Shown here: positions 47,337-58,754 of the stretch, one piece after another
Numbering within the stretch: position 1 is the stretch's first letter
How the letters are laid out: each line of letters opens with the position of its first letter
Assembly (NCBI GenBank): GCA_021464245.1
Contig: JADCRB010000001.1
Span: 4,349,186 to 4,413,185 of the forward strand
Direction of reading: 5' to 3'
Length of the DNA stretch: 64,000 bases
DNA from: Carallia brachiata
Taxonomy: Eukaryota > Streptophyta > Magnoliopsida > Malpighiales > Rhizophoraceae
Notes under the pieces: generated by a model
Database searches by the model: none
Seen by the model: the letters and a program-made list of their open reading frames with translations, nothing else
Told to the model about the DNA's origin: nothing
Program-made: the position numbers and the translations under genes

Positions 47337-50300
47337 TGTAATGTCTGGTTCTTTCCAAATACACTTTCACATTTTTCTCCGCATTTGCAAACGTTTGTTG
47401 CGTGTATAGGGTCTATAAAAGAATTTTTAAGAGGGAAGTAAAACTAAGAAAAGCTCAAACAAACCTAAACAAGCTTATTAAAACCCTAACCTTAGCTTAA
47501 CACCCTATTAAGCCCAAAAACAAACACAATTAGTTAAGCGCAATTAATTAGTACTAATTGCAATTAATTAACCTAAATCATGAGTAGTTTACCCTTAATC
47601 ATGATTAACCTTAATCGTAATTAATTAGTGTTAATTGTCATTAATTAAGCCCTAATCGCAATTCATTAGCCCTAAACCCTCAATTAACCCTCTCTAATCA
47701 TACCTAAGGCATGATTAAGACTAATTAAGTATGAATTAGGGTTAATAAAGATTAGGACTAAGTAATAATGATTAGCCTATACTAACCAAGCTTAATTAAC
47801 CCTAATTGAGATTCAATTAACCTAATAATGTCTATTTAAATGGTCTAGGTGTTGCAACTCAATTGGTTACACACTTGAGTTGTCAACACCACAACAAACC
47901 TAAAGCTAATCAAGTTTAGAACTAACTAATCATCATTAACTTAACCTAAACAAGCTTAATTAGCCCTAAGTAAAGTTAGATTAGCCTAATTGTATTTATC
48001 CAAGTTAGCCAGGTGTTGCAACTCAATTTGTTGCATAATTGAGTTGTCAACACCATATTTGGCCACATAATTAATAAGAAAAAAAAAGGCAAAGAGGTGC
48101 TAGATAGGATTTGGGCAAGGGAAAGAGAGAGAAGCTGAAAGAGATAAAAAAAAACAGAGAGAGAGGAAGTTCAATTGAAAGCTAAAAAAAGAAGGAAACA
48201 AGTTTTTTCTTGTGATTTCAACTCAAAATTCAAGTGAGAATGCCTCACTTACTATTATAAATATTGTTTGTAGTGTTGATATTGATTTTGAAGTTGTTAA
48301 GGGCACATTATGAGTTTGGCTGATGTGTTTTGTTATTCAATGACATGTTTGAAGCTTGTTGTGATGAAATTGTGTTTTTGGTGCATGAATTCTATGTTCT
48401 TACGTGCAAAGCATGATCAAATGTTATGTTTGTCTACTATTTTGATTGAGATGATGGTTAGAAGGGAAGAGATGGATAGCAACAAGTGTAAAGAAGTGAC
48501 CTTATGCATAAAACATAACTTAGGTTACTAATTAGTTTCAATATTTAAGTGAAGTACAAGTGTAGTTTTGTAGTTTTAATGCTTGAAACCTATAAAGTGA
48601 ATGATAAACAAGGTTAAAGTTTGCTGGAAATTGATTAAAGAACCTTAGTGTGCAAGTTATAGATCTGGTTAGAGGTTGGTTTAGTCAAAAAAATGGGTTG
48701 CCTAGTTAAAAACCAAGTTGATGGCAAGAAATTACAGTTTTGAGCATTCTTTGTGTGAGATTTTTTGCTTAGTGAGGGGTTGTCCAAGTTAAAGACTTAA
48801 TAAAAATATTAAGTATGCAATAGTTGTGATCATCAAAAAGTTAAACTAGAGTGTATAGGAACTGTTTTGGTTAGCTTTGGCTTGAACATATTCAAATGGC
48901 TCTAATGATTATGTAAGTAGGCTTAAGTGACACTTTGAGGGACTATTTTGATTAACTTAAGTTTAAACATGTTCAATAAGCTCTAATGATCATGTAAGTG
49001 AGCTTAAATGACACTTTAATGGAATGTTTTGATGTGCTGAAAAACTTGGGACTTAAAATTATGTTTTAGACCTTAAAGGGTGTTTATTTAAGGGCATTAA
49101 GGGCTGCCAAGTTGAAGGAATACTAATTAAAATCATGCATTCTACTTAAAATAGTTTACTTGATATCTAAGGAAACGTGCGGACTGTTTTCGCATATGTA
49201 TGGATTGTTTTGATAAAGTTTCATTTGAAATTGCTTTAAATGTATTCCAAGGTGTTACATAGCTTTGAAATGATGCCTAAAACATGGTTTTGTGGGATGC
49301 CAAGTTTATAATAATCAATTAGGATGATTTGGCCTAATTATGAACACTTAATCATGAATGTGGACTCAAAAGTGGACTGTTTTGGCATTATGCAGTTTGG
49401 GATTGTTTAAATACTTGTTAGGGTATGTTTGAACTCTCAAATGGTGCTTATGAAGGGGTAGGAGGTACTGCCCTACTTGAGTTTAGTCAACAAGGTCGTA
49501 ATTGGCACTCAATGAAATTTTAAGCAAACTAATGTGCATATAGTGGACCATTTTGAAGTAAATTAGATTGGTTAAGTTAAATCTTACTTTAATGATGTTC
49601 AAAAGAAAGAATTAAGTAAGGAAAATGGGCTGTCTCAGTCTAAAAGAAAGCAAAACAATGAAAATGAGCCTTAAGCTACATGATTAATGTTTAGGCTTAA
49701 AAGGGAAACCGAAAGAAGCTTATGCGATGTCTTGTTGTATTATGCATGTAACTTGATGAAGCATGAGCATACAAGCACGTCATGCATATCCACAGCTCTA
49801 TAAATATACCAAAAGGATTTTAAAAAGAAGGTTGTATGAGCATACAAATGTTGTCATAGGAGTTAGCATATATCATGGTGTCCGGGAAAAGCAATGAGTG
49901 ATGCTTAATCAAGCCAATGAATGAATGATGCTCTTCAATGGGCCAATGAAATGAATGATGTTCTTTGTGTGTTCAGAAAGAGTCCCATATGTCATTATCC
50001 AAGAGAGTTGACTCCCAATAAAAGAGGCATTTCATTTATGAAAGTGATTTTTCCCTACACGAAAGTAAAGGGATGATCATGCAAATGAAATAAGACTAAA
50101 GAAAAAATCATCAAAAGTATTTATGTAAAGAAAGGAATATGCATATCATGTCATTTACACATCATGCATAACATTTCTTCACTAAATATTCATACTCACT
50201 TTTCTTTGTAATGGCAAAGCATGACAGAGCCTATTGTCATTACGTTGCCATGTGCCCAGGGCATAAAGATCATGGTCTTTGACGCCAACATCCATGTGCT

Positions 50301-50897
50301 CATATGCTATATAGACATTAGTCACACCATCAAAGATGGTTCCCTAGCATGACTGTCAAAATGGCTAGAGGACCAGCCTTTTAGTGACAATCCTAAGGGC
50401 ATAGTGCCTAATGTAAATAGTGTACAATAGACCTAGGGTGGGTGACAATATGGACTGAACTAGAGGATTTCATTTTGTATCCATTAGGGATAGGGATTAT
50501 AAATATATATGTACATTAAATGTGTGATAGAGTGTAGTAGGCCCCGGCATCCTCTGGTGGGTAGTTTGTAATATATTAAGTCATCTTCTTTATGTATCCT
50601 AGTGATAGCTTGTGAAATAAATAACAAAGTACATTTTCCACTGCAGTTACTAGTTAATCATTATGGACATAATAAAGAAAAAGAAAAGAAGAAAAAAAGT
50701 AATATCATTAAAATGATAATGATACGCTAATGACGCCCATTTACTTGATAGAAGATATAAGTAAAGATTGCGGTATTACTTGACTAAATCCTTAGGAATG
50801 GGAGATTGAGGATTAGATAGAGGGGTATTCGCTGTTGTGGCCTCGTTGCCCGTCTTACCACCACACGAGTTGAGGTATCTCAGGGGTGGGTGTTATA
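47337..50897 (+). repeat. 5' LTR of element T (3561 bp)
   Basis: It starts TGTAATGTCTGG and ends GTGTTATA, the terminal CA having become TA. It contains an AATTAATCATGATTAATT-rich block (47530-47830), two copies of a GTTGCAACTCAATTGGTTGC segment (about 47852 and 48013), two copies of an ~81-bp tandem unit (about 48845-49025) and no gene. The small open frames inside are shadows. Confidence 0.92.
48845..49025 (+). repeat. ~81-bp tandem unit, 2 copies, in the T 5' LTR
   Basis: Each unit reads CTGTTTTGGTTAGCTTTGG, AACATRTTCAAATGGCTCTA, ATGATYATGTAAGTRRGCTT and ARTGACACTTTRAGGGA. The same unit is present four times in the right LTR and once in the inverted fragment. Confidence 0.8.
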
Positions 50898-50902
50898 GAT
50901 TT

Positions 50903-50914
50903 TGGTATTATAGT
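50903..50914 (+). other. Element T primer-binding site (mutated)
   Basis: TGGTATTATAGT, five bases after the LTR end. It differs from TGGTATCAGAGC at three positions, two of them C-to-T. Confidence 0.75.
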
Positions 50915-51329
50915 AGATCAAGTAAATGGGCATATGGCAGCGCAGGATGACTTGCACATACCCACTAACAAGTACATGGATTTAATGAAAGTGTGTTTTG
51001 CTTATGCTTGATATGTGAATTGTTGTTGTCCTTAAAATGTTTGTGTTTGACATTTAATAGTGTTAATTGTTAATTATTATTTGGTCGTACTAATTGTTAA
51101 TTGTTGTTGTTAGTTGCTTATGTGGATAGAATATTTGTTATGCTCTGAATGCATGTACATGAACATTGTCATACATACACACATATTAGTACTAAAATAA
51201 AACTTGGGGTATTAGAAAAACCATGCATCAAGTTAGCGAAGGAAGTTGTGATAAACAAGAAAATATGAAACATAGGATGATGAATATGATAAAGTAACAG
51301 AATCATATACTTTTGGCACTACAAGAAAA

Positions 51330-52100
51330 CCAACAACGAAACTGTATGCATCTACCTCCTACTCCGACAAGATTTGATGTGTATGAGCAATTCCAAAAGA
51401 TGAGACCAAAGGACATTGAGGAGAAATGGACTCAATGGTTGTAGAGGAATGGATTAGGTCTCTAGAAGCAATCTTCAAATACATGGGAATGGAGGATAGG
51501 GATAAGGTTACTTATGCAACTTTCTTGCTAAAGTTTGAGACACAAAATTAGTGGGAAGCTGCCAAACATTTGATGCACGTGGAAGACTCACCATAGAAGG
51601 ATTCAAAACCTTATTCCATGGCAAATATTTTAGCAAGGATGTGCGGGCACAGAAAGTTAAGGAATTCTTGGAGTTAAAGCAAGGGACTCTTTCGATTAGT
51701 GAGTGTGTTAGGAAATTCAAAGAGGAATATAAATTTGCACCCTTCATTGCCCAAAGTGAGGAAAGGAAAATAGATCACTTTTTAAGGGGTCTCAAACCCA
51801 GAGTCAAAAGAAATGTGGTAATGTCTGCGGCGCAAGAGTTTACAAAAGTAGTAAGCAAAGCCCTACTAGCTGAAGAAATAGAGAAGGAAATTTCAAATTC
51901 ATTCTAGCAGAAGAAGGTTGTATATAAACTACCATATACTGGGAAGTCTCTAAGGCATCAAGGTGCCCCAAATACTAGATTTGGTAAGGTGGAAGATAAG
52001 CGAACCAAGATTACGCCAAGTCCATGTATGAGTAATGGACTCAGATGTTTGAAGTGTGGTAAGAGTCATAAGGGAGAGTGTCTGGCAAAACACTAATAAA
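51330..52100 (+). pseudogene. Element T gag
   Basis: The N-terminal part reads PPTPTRFDVYEQFQKMRPKD (about 51345-51405), followed by frameshifts. A 118-codon frame (51551-51907) covers the gag core: GFKTLFHGKYFSKDVRAQKV, EFLELKQGTLSISECVRKF, FLRGLKPRVKRNV and KALLAEEIEKEI. A CLKCGKSHKGEC motif at about 52045-52081 corresponds to the first cysteine-histidine motif of Tekay gag; the second, classical knuckle is lost at a TAA. Gag would have formed the virus-like particle. Stops make it non-functional. Confidence 0.85.
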
Positions 52101-52199
52101 TGTTGTACCAGGACATATTGCCACCGGCTACTCGAAACTAGTGCCTAAAATACCTGTAGAAGTGTTTGCATTAACCGAGACACAAGCTGAGGAGAACTA

Positions 52200-52700
52200 A
52201 ACGGTTGTGATAAGTGGTAACATTCTCATTTTTAATAAAACTATCTATACGTTAATAGATTCAGGAGCCAGATACTTATTTCCATCTAGTTCACTCATTA
52301 AAAATTTATGTAAGGAACTTTAAACCCTATCTTTAGGATGTAAGGTATCAGTACCATCTAGCAAAGCGTGGAAAACCAACAAGATACTAAAGAAATGCCT
52401 AGTGCATATTGAGAATAAGATAATTAAGTTAGACTTGATAATGATAAATGTGACCAATTTTGAGATAATTTTGGGAATGGGTTGGTTGGTAAAGTGTGGG
52501 CCAGTCATTGATTATCGTGAAAAAAAGGTTCACTTTAATGGTCAATTTGAATTTAGGAAAATATCGAGAAAGCTATTGGTGGCCATAGTTTCGACTATGA
52601 AAGTTGGGAAAATATTGGCAATTGGAAGTACAGGATTCCTTGTAAGCTTGAGCGTGGAATTTATGGAATCTAAGTTAAGACCTGAGAAATTATAGGTCGT
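52200..52700 (+). pseudogene. Element T aspartic protease and start of RT linker
   Basis: The catalytic triplet region reads TLIDSGA (about 52248-52270), and a 98-codon stretch ending at 52695 carries FEIILGMGWLVKCGPVIDYR (family form LGMDWL). The stretch ends LRPEKL, a stop, then VVQNFLKVF, the beginning of the conserved linker to RT. The text breaks there, at the deletion described for 52715-52735. Confidence 0.8.
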
Positions 52701-52714
52701 ACAGAATTTTCTCA

Positions 52715-52735
52715 AGGTTTTCCCAAAAGGAATTG
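52715..52735 (+). other. Deletion junction removing RT and most of RNase H from element T
   Basis: Upstream the frame reads VVQNFLKVF, which in relatives continues into EELPGL and the RT. Downstream, in another frame, the text is [20 protein letters not shown], the very end of RNase H, followed by [15 protein letters not shown]. About 350 to 400 codons expected between them are absent. The join lies within TTTTCCCAAAAG. Confidence 0.8.
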
Positions 52736-52739
52736 AACA

Positions 52740-54048
52740 GGAGGCAAAGGCGATGGTTGGAGTTAGTCAAAGATTATGATTGTGTCATTAAATACTACCC
52801 AGGTAAAGCTAATGTTGCGGTCGATGCCTTGAGTAGGAAATCACTGTCGACACTACAAATGGTGCATTGGCCCCACACTCCAATACAATGAGATTGGCAA
52901 GCTTTGAAGAGGTTGAGGCCAAAAGAAAGGAGGAATACCCCATAAGTGTTGATGTACTCAAGTATAAGGATAAGTGGTGTGTGCTAGCTGATGAGGTTAT
53001 TAAGAAAAGCATCTTAAGGGAGGCACATTCAACACTCTATTTAGTACACCCAAGAAGTACCAAGATGTACCAGGACCTGAAACAACACTATTGGTCTTTG
53101 GGAATGAAAAGAGATATGACAACTTTTGTGGCAAAGTGTCTGACATGTCAACAAGTAAAAGCCAAGGACCAACAACCGTCTTAGTAATTGAGACCATTAG
53201 CCATACCTGAGTGGAAATGGGAGCATGTCCCCATCAATTTCATGATAAGATTAGCTCGAACGGAATGAGGATTGAACTCAATTTGGGTAATCGTTGATAG
53301 GTTAACGAAATATGCTCACTTCCTATCCATAAAGACCACACTCAATATTGATCAATATGCACAGTTGTATGTGAAACAGATATTGAGATTGCATGGAGTT
53401 CTAGTGATTATTGTATCAGACAGGGATCTTACATTCGCTTTGAAGTTTTGGAAAAGCCTACACAAGGCCATGGGAACACGACTTGACTTTAGTATTGCCT
53501 TTTACCCCCCCAAAGTGATGGGCAATCGGAGCGAGTCATCCAAATCTTAGAAAAAAAAGCTAAAGGCATACATTTTAAGCATGGTAAGAAGTTGGCAAAG
53601 ATATTTACCATTGATAGAATTTGCTTATAACAATAACTATTAAGCCACAATTGGAATGGCAACGTAGGAGGCTTTATATGGGAGAAAGTGTAGATTCTTA
53701 CTTCTTTCTGACGAAGTTGGGGAAAAGAGAATGCTTGGGCCTAATATGGTTCAACAGATGATAGAAATAGTACATAATATAAGAGAAAAAGTCAAAACCG
53801 CTCAAAGTAGGCAGAAAAATTACACATATGCTAGGAGGTGGGATTTGGAGTTTGATGTGGGAAATTTCATATTTCTAAAAATAGTACTAATGAAGGGCAT
53901 GATGAGGTCTGGTAAGAAGGGAAAATTGAGCCCCTGGTATATAGGTTCGTATGAGATATTGGAGAGGATTGGAGATCGAGCGTATAGATTAGCTTCGCCA
54001 TCATCGATGGCAACCATTCATAATGCCTTCCACGTATCTATCCTGTGA
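52740..54048 (+). pseudogene. Element T integrase
   Basis: After the RNase H tail (about 52735-52845), the zinc-binding domain reads HSTLYLVHPRSTKMY, YWSLGMKRDM and VAKCLTCQQVKA (52867-53184). The core has WVIVDRLTKYAHFLSIKT (first Asp) and VSDRDLTF (second Asp) in 53272-53550; the Glu region is frameshifted. The C-terminal domain (53731-54048) has VKTAQSRQKNYTYARR, GKLSPWYIGSYEILERIG and AYRLASPSSMATIHNAFHVS. Three long open stretches survive, so this is the best preserved pol domain in the window, though still interrupted. Confidence 0.88.
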
Positions 54049-54049
54049 A

Positions 54050-54290
54050 AATACATACAAGACCCATTGCATGTACTTAGATACAAACCCCTAGACTTAG
54101 CACCTATCCTAACCTACGAAGAATAATTAGTTCAAATCTTGGATACGGAAGAGAAAGAGTTAAGAAATAAGTGGATTCCGTTGGTAAATGTATTGTGATG
54201 TAATCATGTAATGGAGGAGGCTACTTGGGAAAGAGAGGAAGAGATGTGAAGTAAGTGCCCAAAATTATTTTAAGTAAGCCAGAATTTCGA
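54050..54290 (+). pseudogene. Element T chromodomain
   Basis: Following the integrase the text reads LAPILTYEE, a stop, LVQILDTEEKELRNKWIPLV, then NHVMEEATWEREEEM. The pattern (VQILD..E..LRNK.IPLVKV.W..H..EEATWE) is the C-terminal chromodomain of Tekay/Del chromoviruses, thought to bias integration to heterochromatin. Two stops interrupt it. The usual Trp after LVNVL is lost. Confidence 0.8.
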
Positions 54291-54299
54291 GGACGAAAT

Positions 54300-54319
54300 T
54301 TCTAAAAGGAGGGAAGGGT
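54300..54319 (+). other. Element T polypurine tract
   Basis: AAAAGGAGGGAAGGG lies directly before the right LTR and follows TTTCGAGGACGAAATTT, the usual pol end of these elements. Confidence 0.85.
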
Positions 54320-55344
54320 TGTAATGGCTAGCTTTTCCCGACTACACCATTGCATTTTTCTCTGTAGTTACATATGTTTGTTGTATGTATAGGGTGTCTA
54401 AAAGAAGTTTTAAGAGGGAAGTAGAGTTAAGAAAAGTTTAAACAAGCATAAAGAAGCTTACCAAAACCCTAACCTTAGCTTAAAACCCTGTTAAGCCAAA
54501 CAATAACTAAAATTAATTAAACGTGATTAATTAGTATTAATCACGATTAATTAACATAAATCATGATTAAGTAGGCCCTTATTCATGATTAGTTTACCCT
54601 TAATCATGATTAATTATTGTTAGTCATGATTATAAGCCATAATTGGGAATAATTAGCCCTAAACCAACGATTAACCCTCTAGCATACTTAAGGCATGATT
54701 AAGGCTAATTAAGTGTGGATTAGTGTTAATCAAGATTAGGACTAATTAATTATGATTAACTACACTAATCAAACTTAATTAACCGTAATTGAGATTAGAT
54801 TAACCTAATTATATCTATCTAAATGAGCGGGGTATTGCAACTCAATTGGTTGCATGCTTGAGTTGTCAACACCACAACAAACTTAAAACTAATCAAGCTT
54901 AAGACTAACTAATCATGATTAACTTAATCTAAACAAGCTTAATTAGCCCTAACTAAGGTTAGATTAGCCTAATTGTACCTATCTAAGTTAGCTAGGTGTT
55001 GCAACTCATGATTGAGTTGTCAACACCATATTTGGCCACAACATTAATAAGAAAAGAAGGGAAAAAGAGGTGCTGGATAGCATTTAGGCAAGGGAGAGAA
55101 AAAGAAATTGAGAGAGAGAAAAAAAAAATAGAGACAGAAGGTCAACTAAGAGCTAGTAAAGGAAGGAAACAAGCTTTTTCTTATGATTTCAACTCAAAAT
55201 TCAAGTCAGAATGCCTCACCTGCGATTACAAATATTGTTTGTGGTGTTGATATTGATTTTGAAGTTGTTACCAACATGTTATGAGGTTGGTTGATGTGCT
55301 TTATTGTACAATGACATGTTTGAAGCTTGTTGTGATGAAATTGT

Positions 55345-55430
55345 ACTGTTGGTGCATGAATTCTATGTTCTTACATGCAAAGCATGATCAAATGCATGAA
55401 TTCTATGTTCTTACATGCAAAGCATGATCA
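55345..55430 (+). repeat. 40-bp tandem duplication in the T 3' LTR
   Basis: GCATGAATTCTATGTTCTTA plus the following 20 bases (to GATCAAAT) occur twice head to tail here, but only once in the left LTR (about 48382-48420). The duplication therefore arose after insertion, or in one template of the element. Confidence 0.9.
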
Positions 55431-55849
55431 AATGTTATGTTTGTGTACTATTGTGATTACAATGATGGTTAGAAGGGAAGAGGAAGGTGGTGGCATGTGC
55501 AACAAAGTGGCCTTGTACATAAAAATAATTTAGGTTATAAGTTAATTTCAATGTTTAAGTGAATTACAAGTGTATTTTCTAGTTCTAATGCTTGAAACCT
55601 ATAAAGTGAATGATCAACAAGGTTAAGGCATACTGGAAATTGACTAAAGAACCTCGGTATGCAAGTTATACATTTGGTTAGAGGTTAGTTTGCTTAAAAA
55701 GCAGGCTACCTTGTTAGAAACCAAGTTGATTGAGCATTCTTTGTGTGAGATTTTTTTCTTTGGAAGGGGCTATCCAAGTTAAAGACTTAATACAAATGCT
55801 AACTATGCATTAATTATGATCATTAAAAGGTTGATATGGAGTTTATGGA

Positions 55850-56205
55850 GGCTATTTTGTTTAGCTTTGGTTTAAACATGTTCAAATGGCTCTAATGATC
55901 ATGTAAGGGGGCTTAAATGACACTTTAAGGGACTATTTTGATTTAGCTTTGGTTTAAACGTGTTTAAATGGCTCTAATAATCATTTAAATGGCTCTAATA
56001 ATCATGTAAGCGAGGTTAAATGACAGTTTAAGGGACTTTTTTTATTAGCTTTGGTTTAAACATGTTCAAATGGCTTTAATGATCATGTAAGTGAGCTTAA
56101 GTGACACTTGAAGGGGCTGTTTTGAATAGTTTTGGTTTAAGCATGTTCAATTGGCTCTAATGATTATGTAAGTGAGCTTAAATGACACTTTAAGGAGTTG
56201 TTTTG
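55850..56205 (+). repeat. ~81-bp tandem unit, 4 copies, in the T 3' LTR
   Basis: Four units of TTAGCTTTGGTTTAAACATG and the following ~60 bases are present. The second has an internal ~20-bp duplication (AATGGCTCTAATAATCAT repeated). Confidence 0.85.
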
Positions 56206-58086
56206 ATGTGTTGCAAAAATTGGGACTGAAAATGATGATTTAGGCCTTAAAAGGATGTTTAATTAAGGGTCCTAAGGGCTGCCAAGTTGAAGAAATACTA
56301 ATTGGAATCATGCATATTGCTTAAGATAGTTTACTCGTGTTCCAAGGGAATAGTGTAGACTATTTTGGTATATGTAAGTACAATTTTGATAGAGTTTGGT
56401 TTGAGATTGTTTTAAATGTATTCTAAGGTGTTAATTAGCTTTGAAATGATGCCTAAAACATGGTTTGTGGGTTGCTAAGTTTAAATAAATCAATTAGGAT
56501 GACTTGGCTTAACTATGAACACTTAAGCATGAACATTGACTCAAAAGGGGACTGTTTTGGCATAATTCAGTTTGGGATTGTTTAAATGCATGTTAGGGTA
56601 TGTTTGAACTCTTAAATGATGCTTAGGAAGGAGTAAGAGTTACTGCCTTACTTGAGTTAAGTCAAAAAGATCGTAATTGACACTTAATGCAAGTTTGAGC
56701 AAATTAAAGTGTAGTGTAGATAGTGGATTGTTTTGAAGTAAATTAGATTAGTTAAGTTAAATCTTGCTTTAATGATGTTCAAAGGAAAGAATCAAGTGAG
56801 GAAAGTGGGCTGCCTTGGCCGAAAAGAAAGAAGAACAACGAAAACGAGCCTTAAGCTACATGATTGATGTTTACGTTAAAGAGGGAAATAGAAAGAAGGT
56901 TATGCCATGTCTTGTTGCATTGTGCATGTATACTTCATGAAGCATGAGCATACAAGCACACATGCATATGTACTGTTCTACAAATGTACCAAAAGGATCC
57001 TGAAAAGAACGTTTTACAAGCATGAAAATGTTTTCTTTGGACTTCACATATGTCACGGTGCCTGGAAAAAGCAATGAATGATGCTCAATCGAGCCAATGA
57101 ATGAATGATGCTCACCAATGGGCCAAAGAAATGAATGAATGAATGATGTTCATAGTGTGTTTAGAAAAAGTCCCATATGCCATGTTCCAATGGAGTTGAC
57201 TCCCAATGAAAGACGAATTTTATTTATGAAAATGATTTTCCTTACACAAAGTAAACGTATGATCATGCAAATGAAATGAGACTAAAGGGCAAATCATGGA
57301 AAGCATTTATGTAAAAAAAGTAAGATGCATATCATGTCATTTATACGTCATGCATGACATTTCTTCACTGAGTATTCATACTCACTTTTCTTTGTAATGG
57401 CAGAGCATGATAGAGCCTGTTGTCATGATGTTGCCACCTACCCAAGGTGTAAAGATCGTGGTCTTTGATGCCAACATTGACACGCTTATCTGCTATATGG
57501 ACATTAGTTACACTATTGAAGATGGGGTCCCTAGTATAACTGTCAGGATGGCTAGTGGACCAGCCTTTTAGTGTCCAACCTTAAGAGCATAATGCCTAAT
57601 GTAATAGTGTACAATATACCTGGGGTGGGAGAGAGTTTGGATCGACCTAGAGGATTCTGTTTTGAACCCATTAGGGGTAGGGATTATAAATATGTATGTA
57701 TATTAAGTGTGCGACAGAGTGTAGTAGGCTAGGGCATCCTCTGGTAGGTAGTTTGTAATATATTAAGTTATCTCCCTTATGTATCCCAACAGCAGCTTGT
57801 AAAATAAGTTACAAAGTATGTTTTCCATTGTAGTTACTTGTTAATCATTATGGACATAACAAAATAAAAGGAAAAGAAAAAAATTAATACTAATAAAATG
57901 ATAATAATAGGGTGATGATGCCTATTTACTCGATAAAAGATATAAATAAAGATTGCAGTATTACTTGACTAAATCTCTAGGAGTGGGAGATCGGGATTAT
58001 GTAGAGGGATATTCGCTGCAGTGGCCTTGTTGCGCGTCTCACCACCACACGAGTTGGGGGATCTCGAGGGAAGGTATTACACTCAA

Positions 58087-58277
58087 AGTACAACAAGAAT
58101 TTAGAGAACTTGGCCCAATACTTCCATTTTGCTAACAACAATAGAAACATGGAAAAACTAAGCAACTTAGCGTCAAGATCTATTAGCAACACTAACATCA
58201 TAATTGATAACTATAACTACCCAACTCTATTCCACTACCCAAGACACATGATTACACAATTAAAAGGAATGGTAAAA
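58087..58277 (-). repeat. 5' LTR of element M, outer piece
   Basis: This continues 47161-47336 after element T and aligns with 42673-42858 (AGAATTTAGAGAACTTGGC, TAACTACCCAACTCTA). It ends at the GTTTA target duplication (58278-58282). Confidence 0.9.
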
Positions 58278-58282
58278 GTTTA

Positions 58283-58488
58283 CCTTACTGTATGTATTCT
58301 GCCAATTTCTAGGTTATCATCTCTGTCAATTGAGCAGTTTTGCTATTTTCTTTGTGTCCCATTGAAGTGCTCTTCTATTCGATGATGTGTTTCGTCTCAA
58401 TTGGTAGTTATTATTGGTTTCAATCATAGTACCCCCAATTGGAATCATGGTAGATTTCCAATGATCAGAACTACTCTAATACCATCTT
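58283..58488 (-). other. Start of element N interior with primer-binding site
   Basis: The minus strand reads TGGTATTAGAGT at 58484-58473, a mutated TGGTATCAGAGC, four bases inside the LTR that starts at 58489. A short gag-like frame follows (about 58440-58290, with RALQWDTKKIAKLL) until element M's target duplication interrupts it. Confidence 0.6.
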
Positions 58489-58754
58489 TGTTATATCTTA
58501 GGGAAGATTTGGAGGAAATTTAGGATTAAGGTGAGGAAAGAGGGAGAGAAAATAAAACAAATCTTGAGAGAGGGGGGAAGAAGATTGAATTTCTGTTATT
58601 TTCTTTTAGTTATCTCAGTTATATGAGGGAGATGAATTTATCTTCATTTTTGCTGTCAACATATCATTACAATTATTGAGCACTATATTCTAATAGTAAA
58701 CCCATTAGCCTAGTGGCCCATTAGCCTATTGTCCAAATATTTGTTTTCTTAACA
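58489..58754 (-). repeat. 5' LTR of element N (266 bp)
   Basis: The minus strand begins TGTTAAGAAAAC at 58754 and ends GATATAACA at 58489, followed by a priming site. Part of it matches the shortened copy at 27695-27793. The 5 bases outside (CTAGT) have no match beside 27695, so the two are linked only by sequence similarity. Confidence 0.6.

Larger units (their letters stand above)
47337..58081 (+). mobile_element. Element T: Tekay/Del-like Ty3/gypsy chromovirus lacking RT
   Basis: Two long LTRs (47337-50897 and 54320-58081) begin TGTAATG and end TTATA or TTACA. The flanks are CCCAA (47332-47336) and CTCAA (58082-58086), a 5-bp target duplication with one C-to-T change. Inside are a priming site, gag with a CxxC...HxxxC knuckle, protease, integrase and a chromodomain. 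The RT and most of RNase H are deleted at about 52720-52730. The interior is only 3.4 kb. T sits in the 5' LTR of element M, so it is younger than M. An inverted, truncated copy of the same LTR lies at 29768-41850. Confidence 0.93.
54320..58081 (+). repeat. 3' LTR of element T (3762 bp)
   Basis: It starts TGTAATGGC and ends GGTATTACA. It is about 200 bp longer than the left LTR, mainly because of a 40-bp tandem duplication (55345-55430) and two extra copies of the ~81-bp unit (55850-56205). Otherwise it is colinear with 47337-50897 and has many scattered substitutions. Confidence 0.92.
42502..58277 (-). mobile_element. Element M: Ty3/gypsy retrotransposon, minus, split by element T
   Basis: The left LTR (3' LTR, 42502-42858) and the right LTR (5' LTR, in two pieces 47161-47336 and 58087-58277) align end to end once T and its duplicated target are removed. 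Both ends are flanked by GTTTA (42497-42501 and 58278-58282). On the minus strand the priming site TGGTATCAGAGC adjoins the 5' LTR. It is followed by gag, protease, RT, RNase H and integrase in Ty3/gypsy order, all with stops and frameshifts. Net length without T is about 5.0 kb. The short LTRs (~360 bp) and the integrase tail FEVVYGRPLPTLLSY differ from T and E1, so M is a different lineage. Confidence 0.9.

Noticed and set aside
51318..51330. CACTACAAGAAAA, which is identical to a CACTA transposon terminus
   Set aside because: It lies within element T's gag reading frame, no matching inverted end or 3-bp duplication was found, and the surrounding text is normal Tekay gag.
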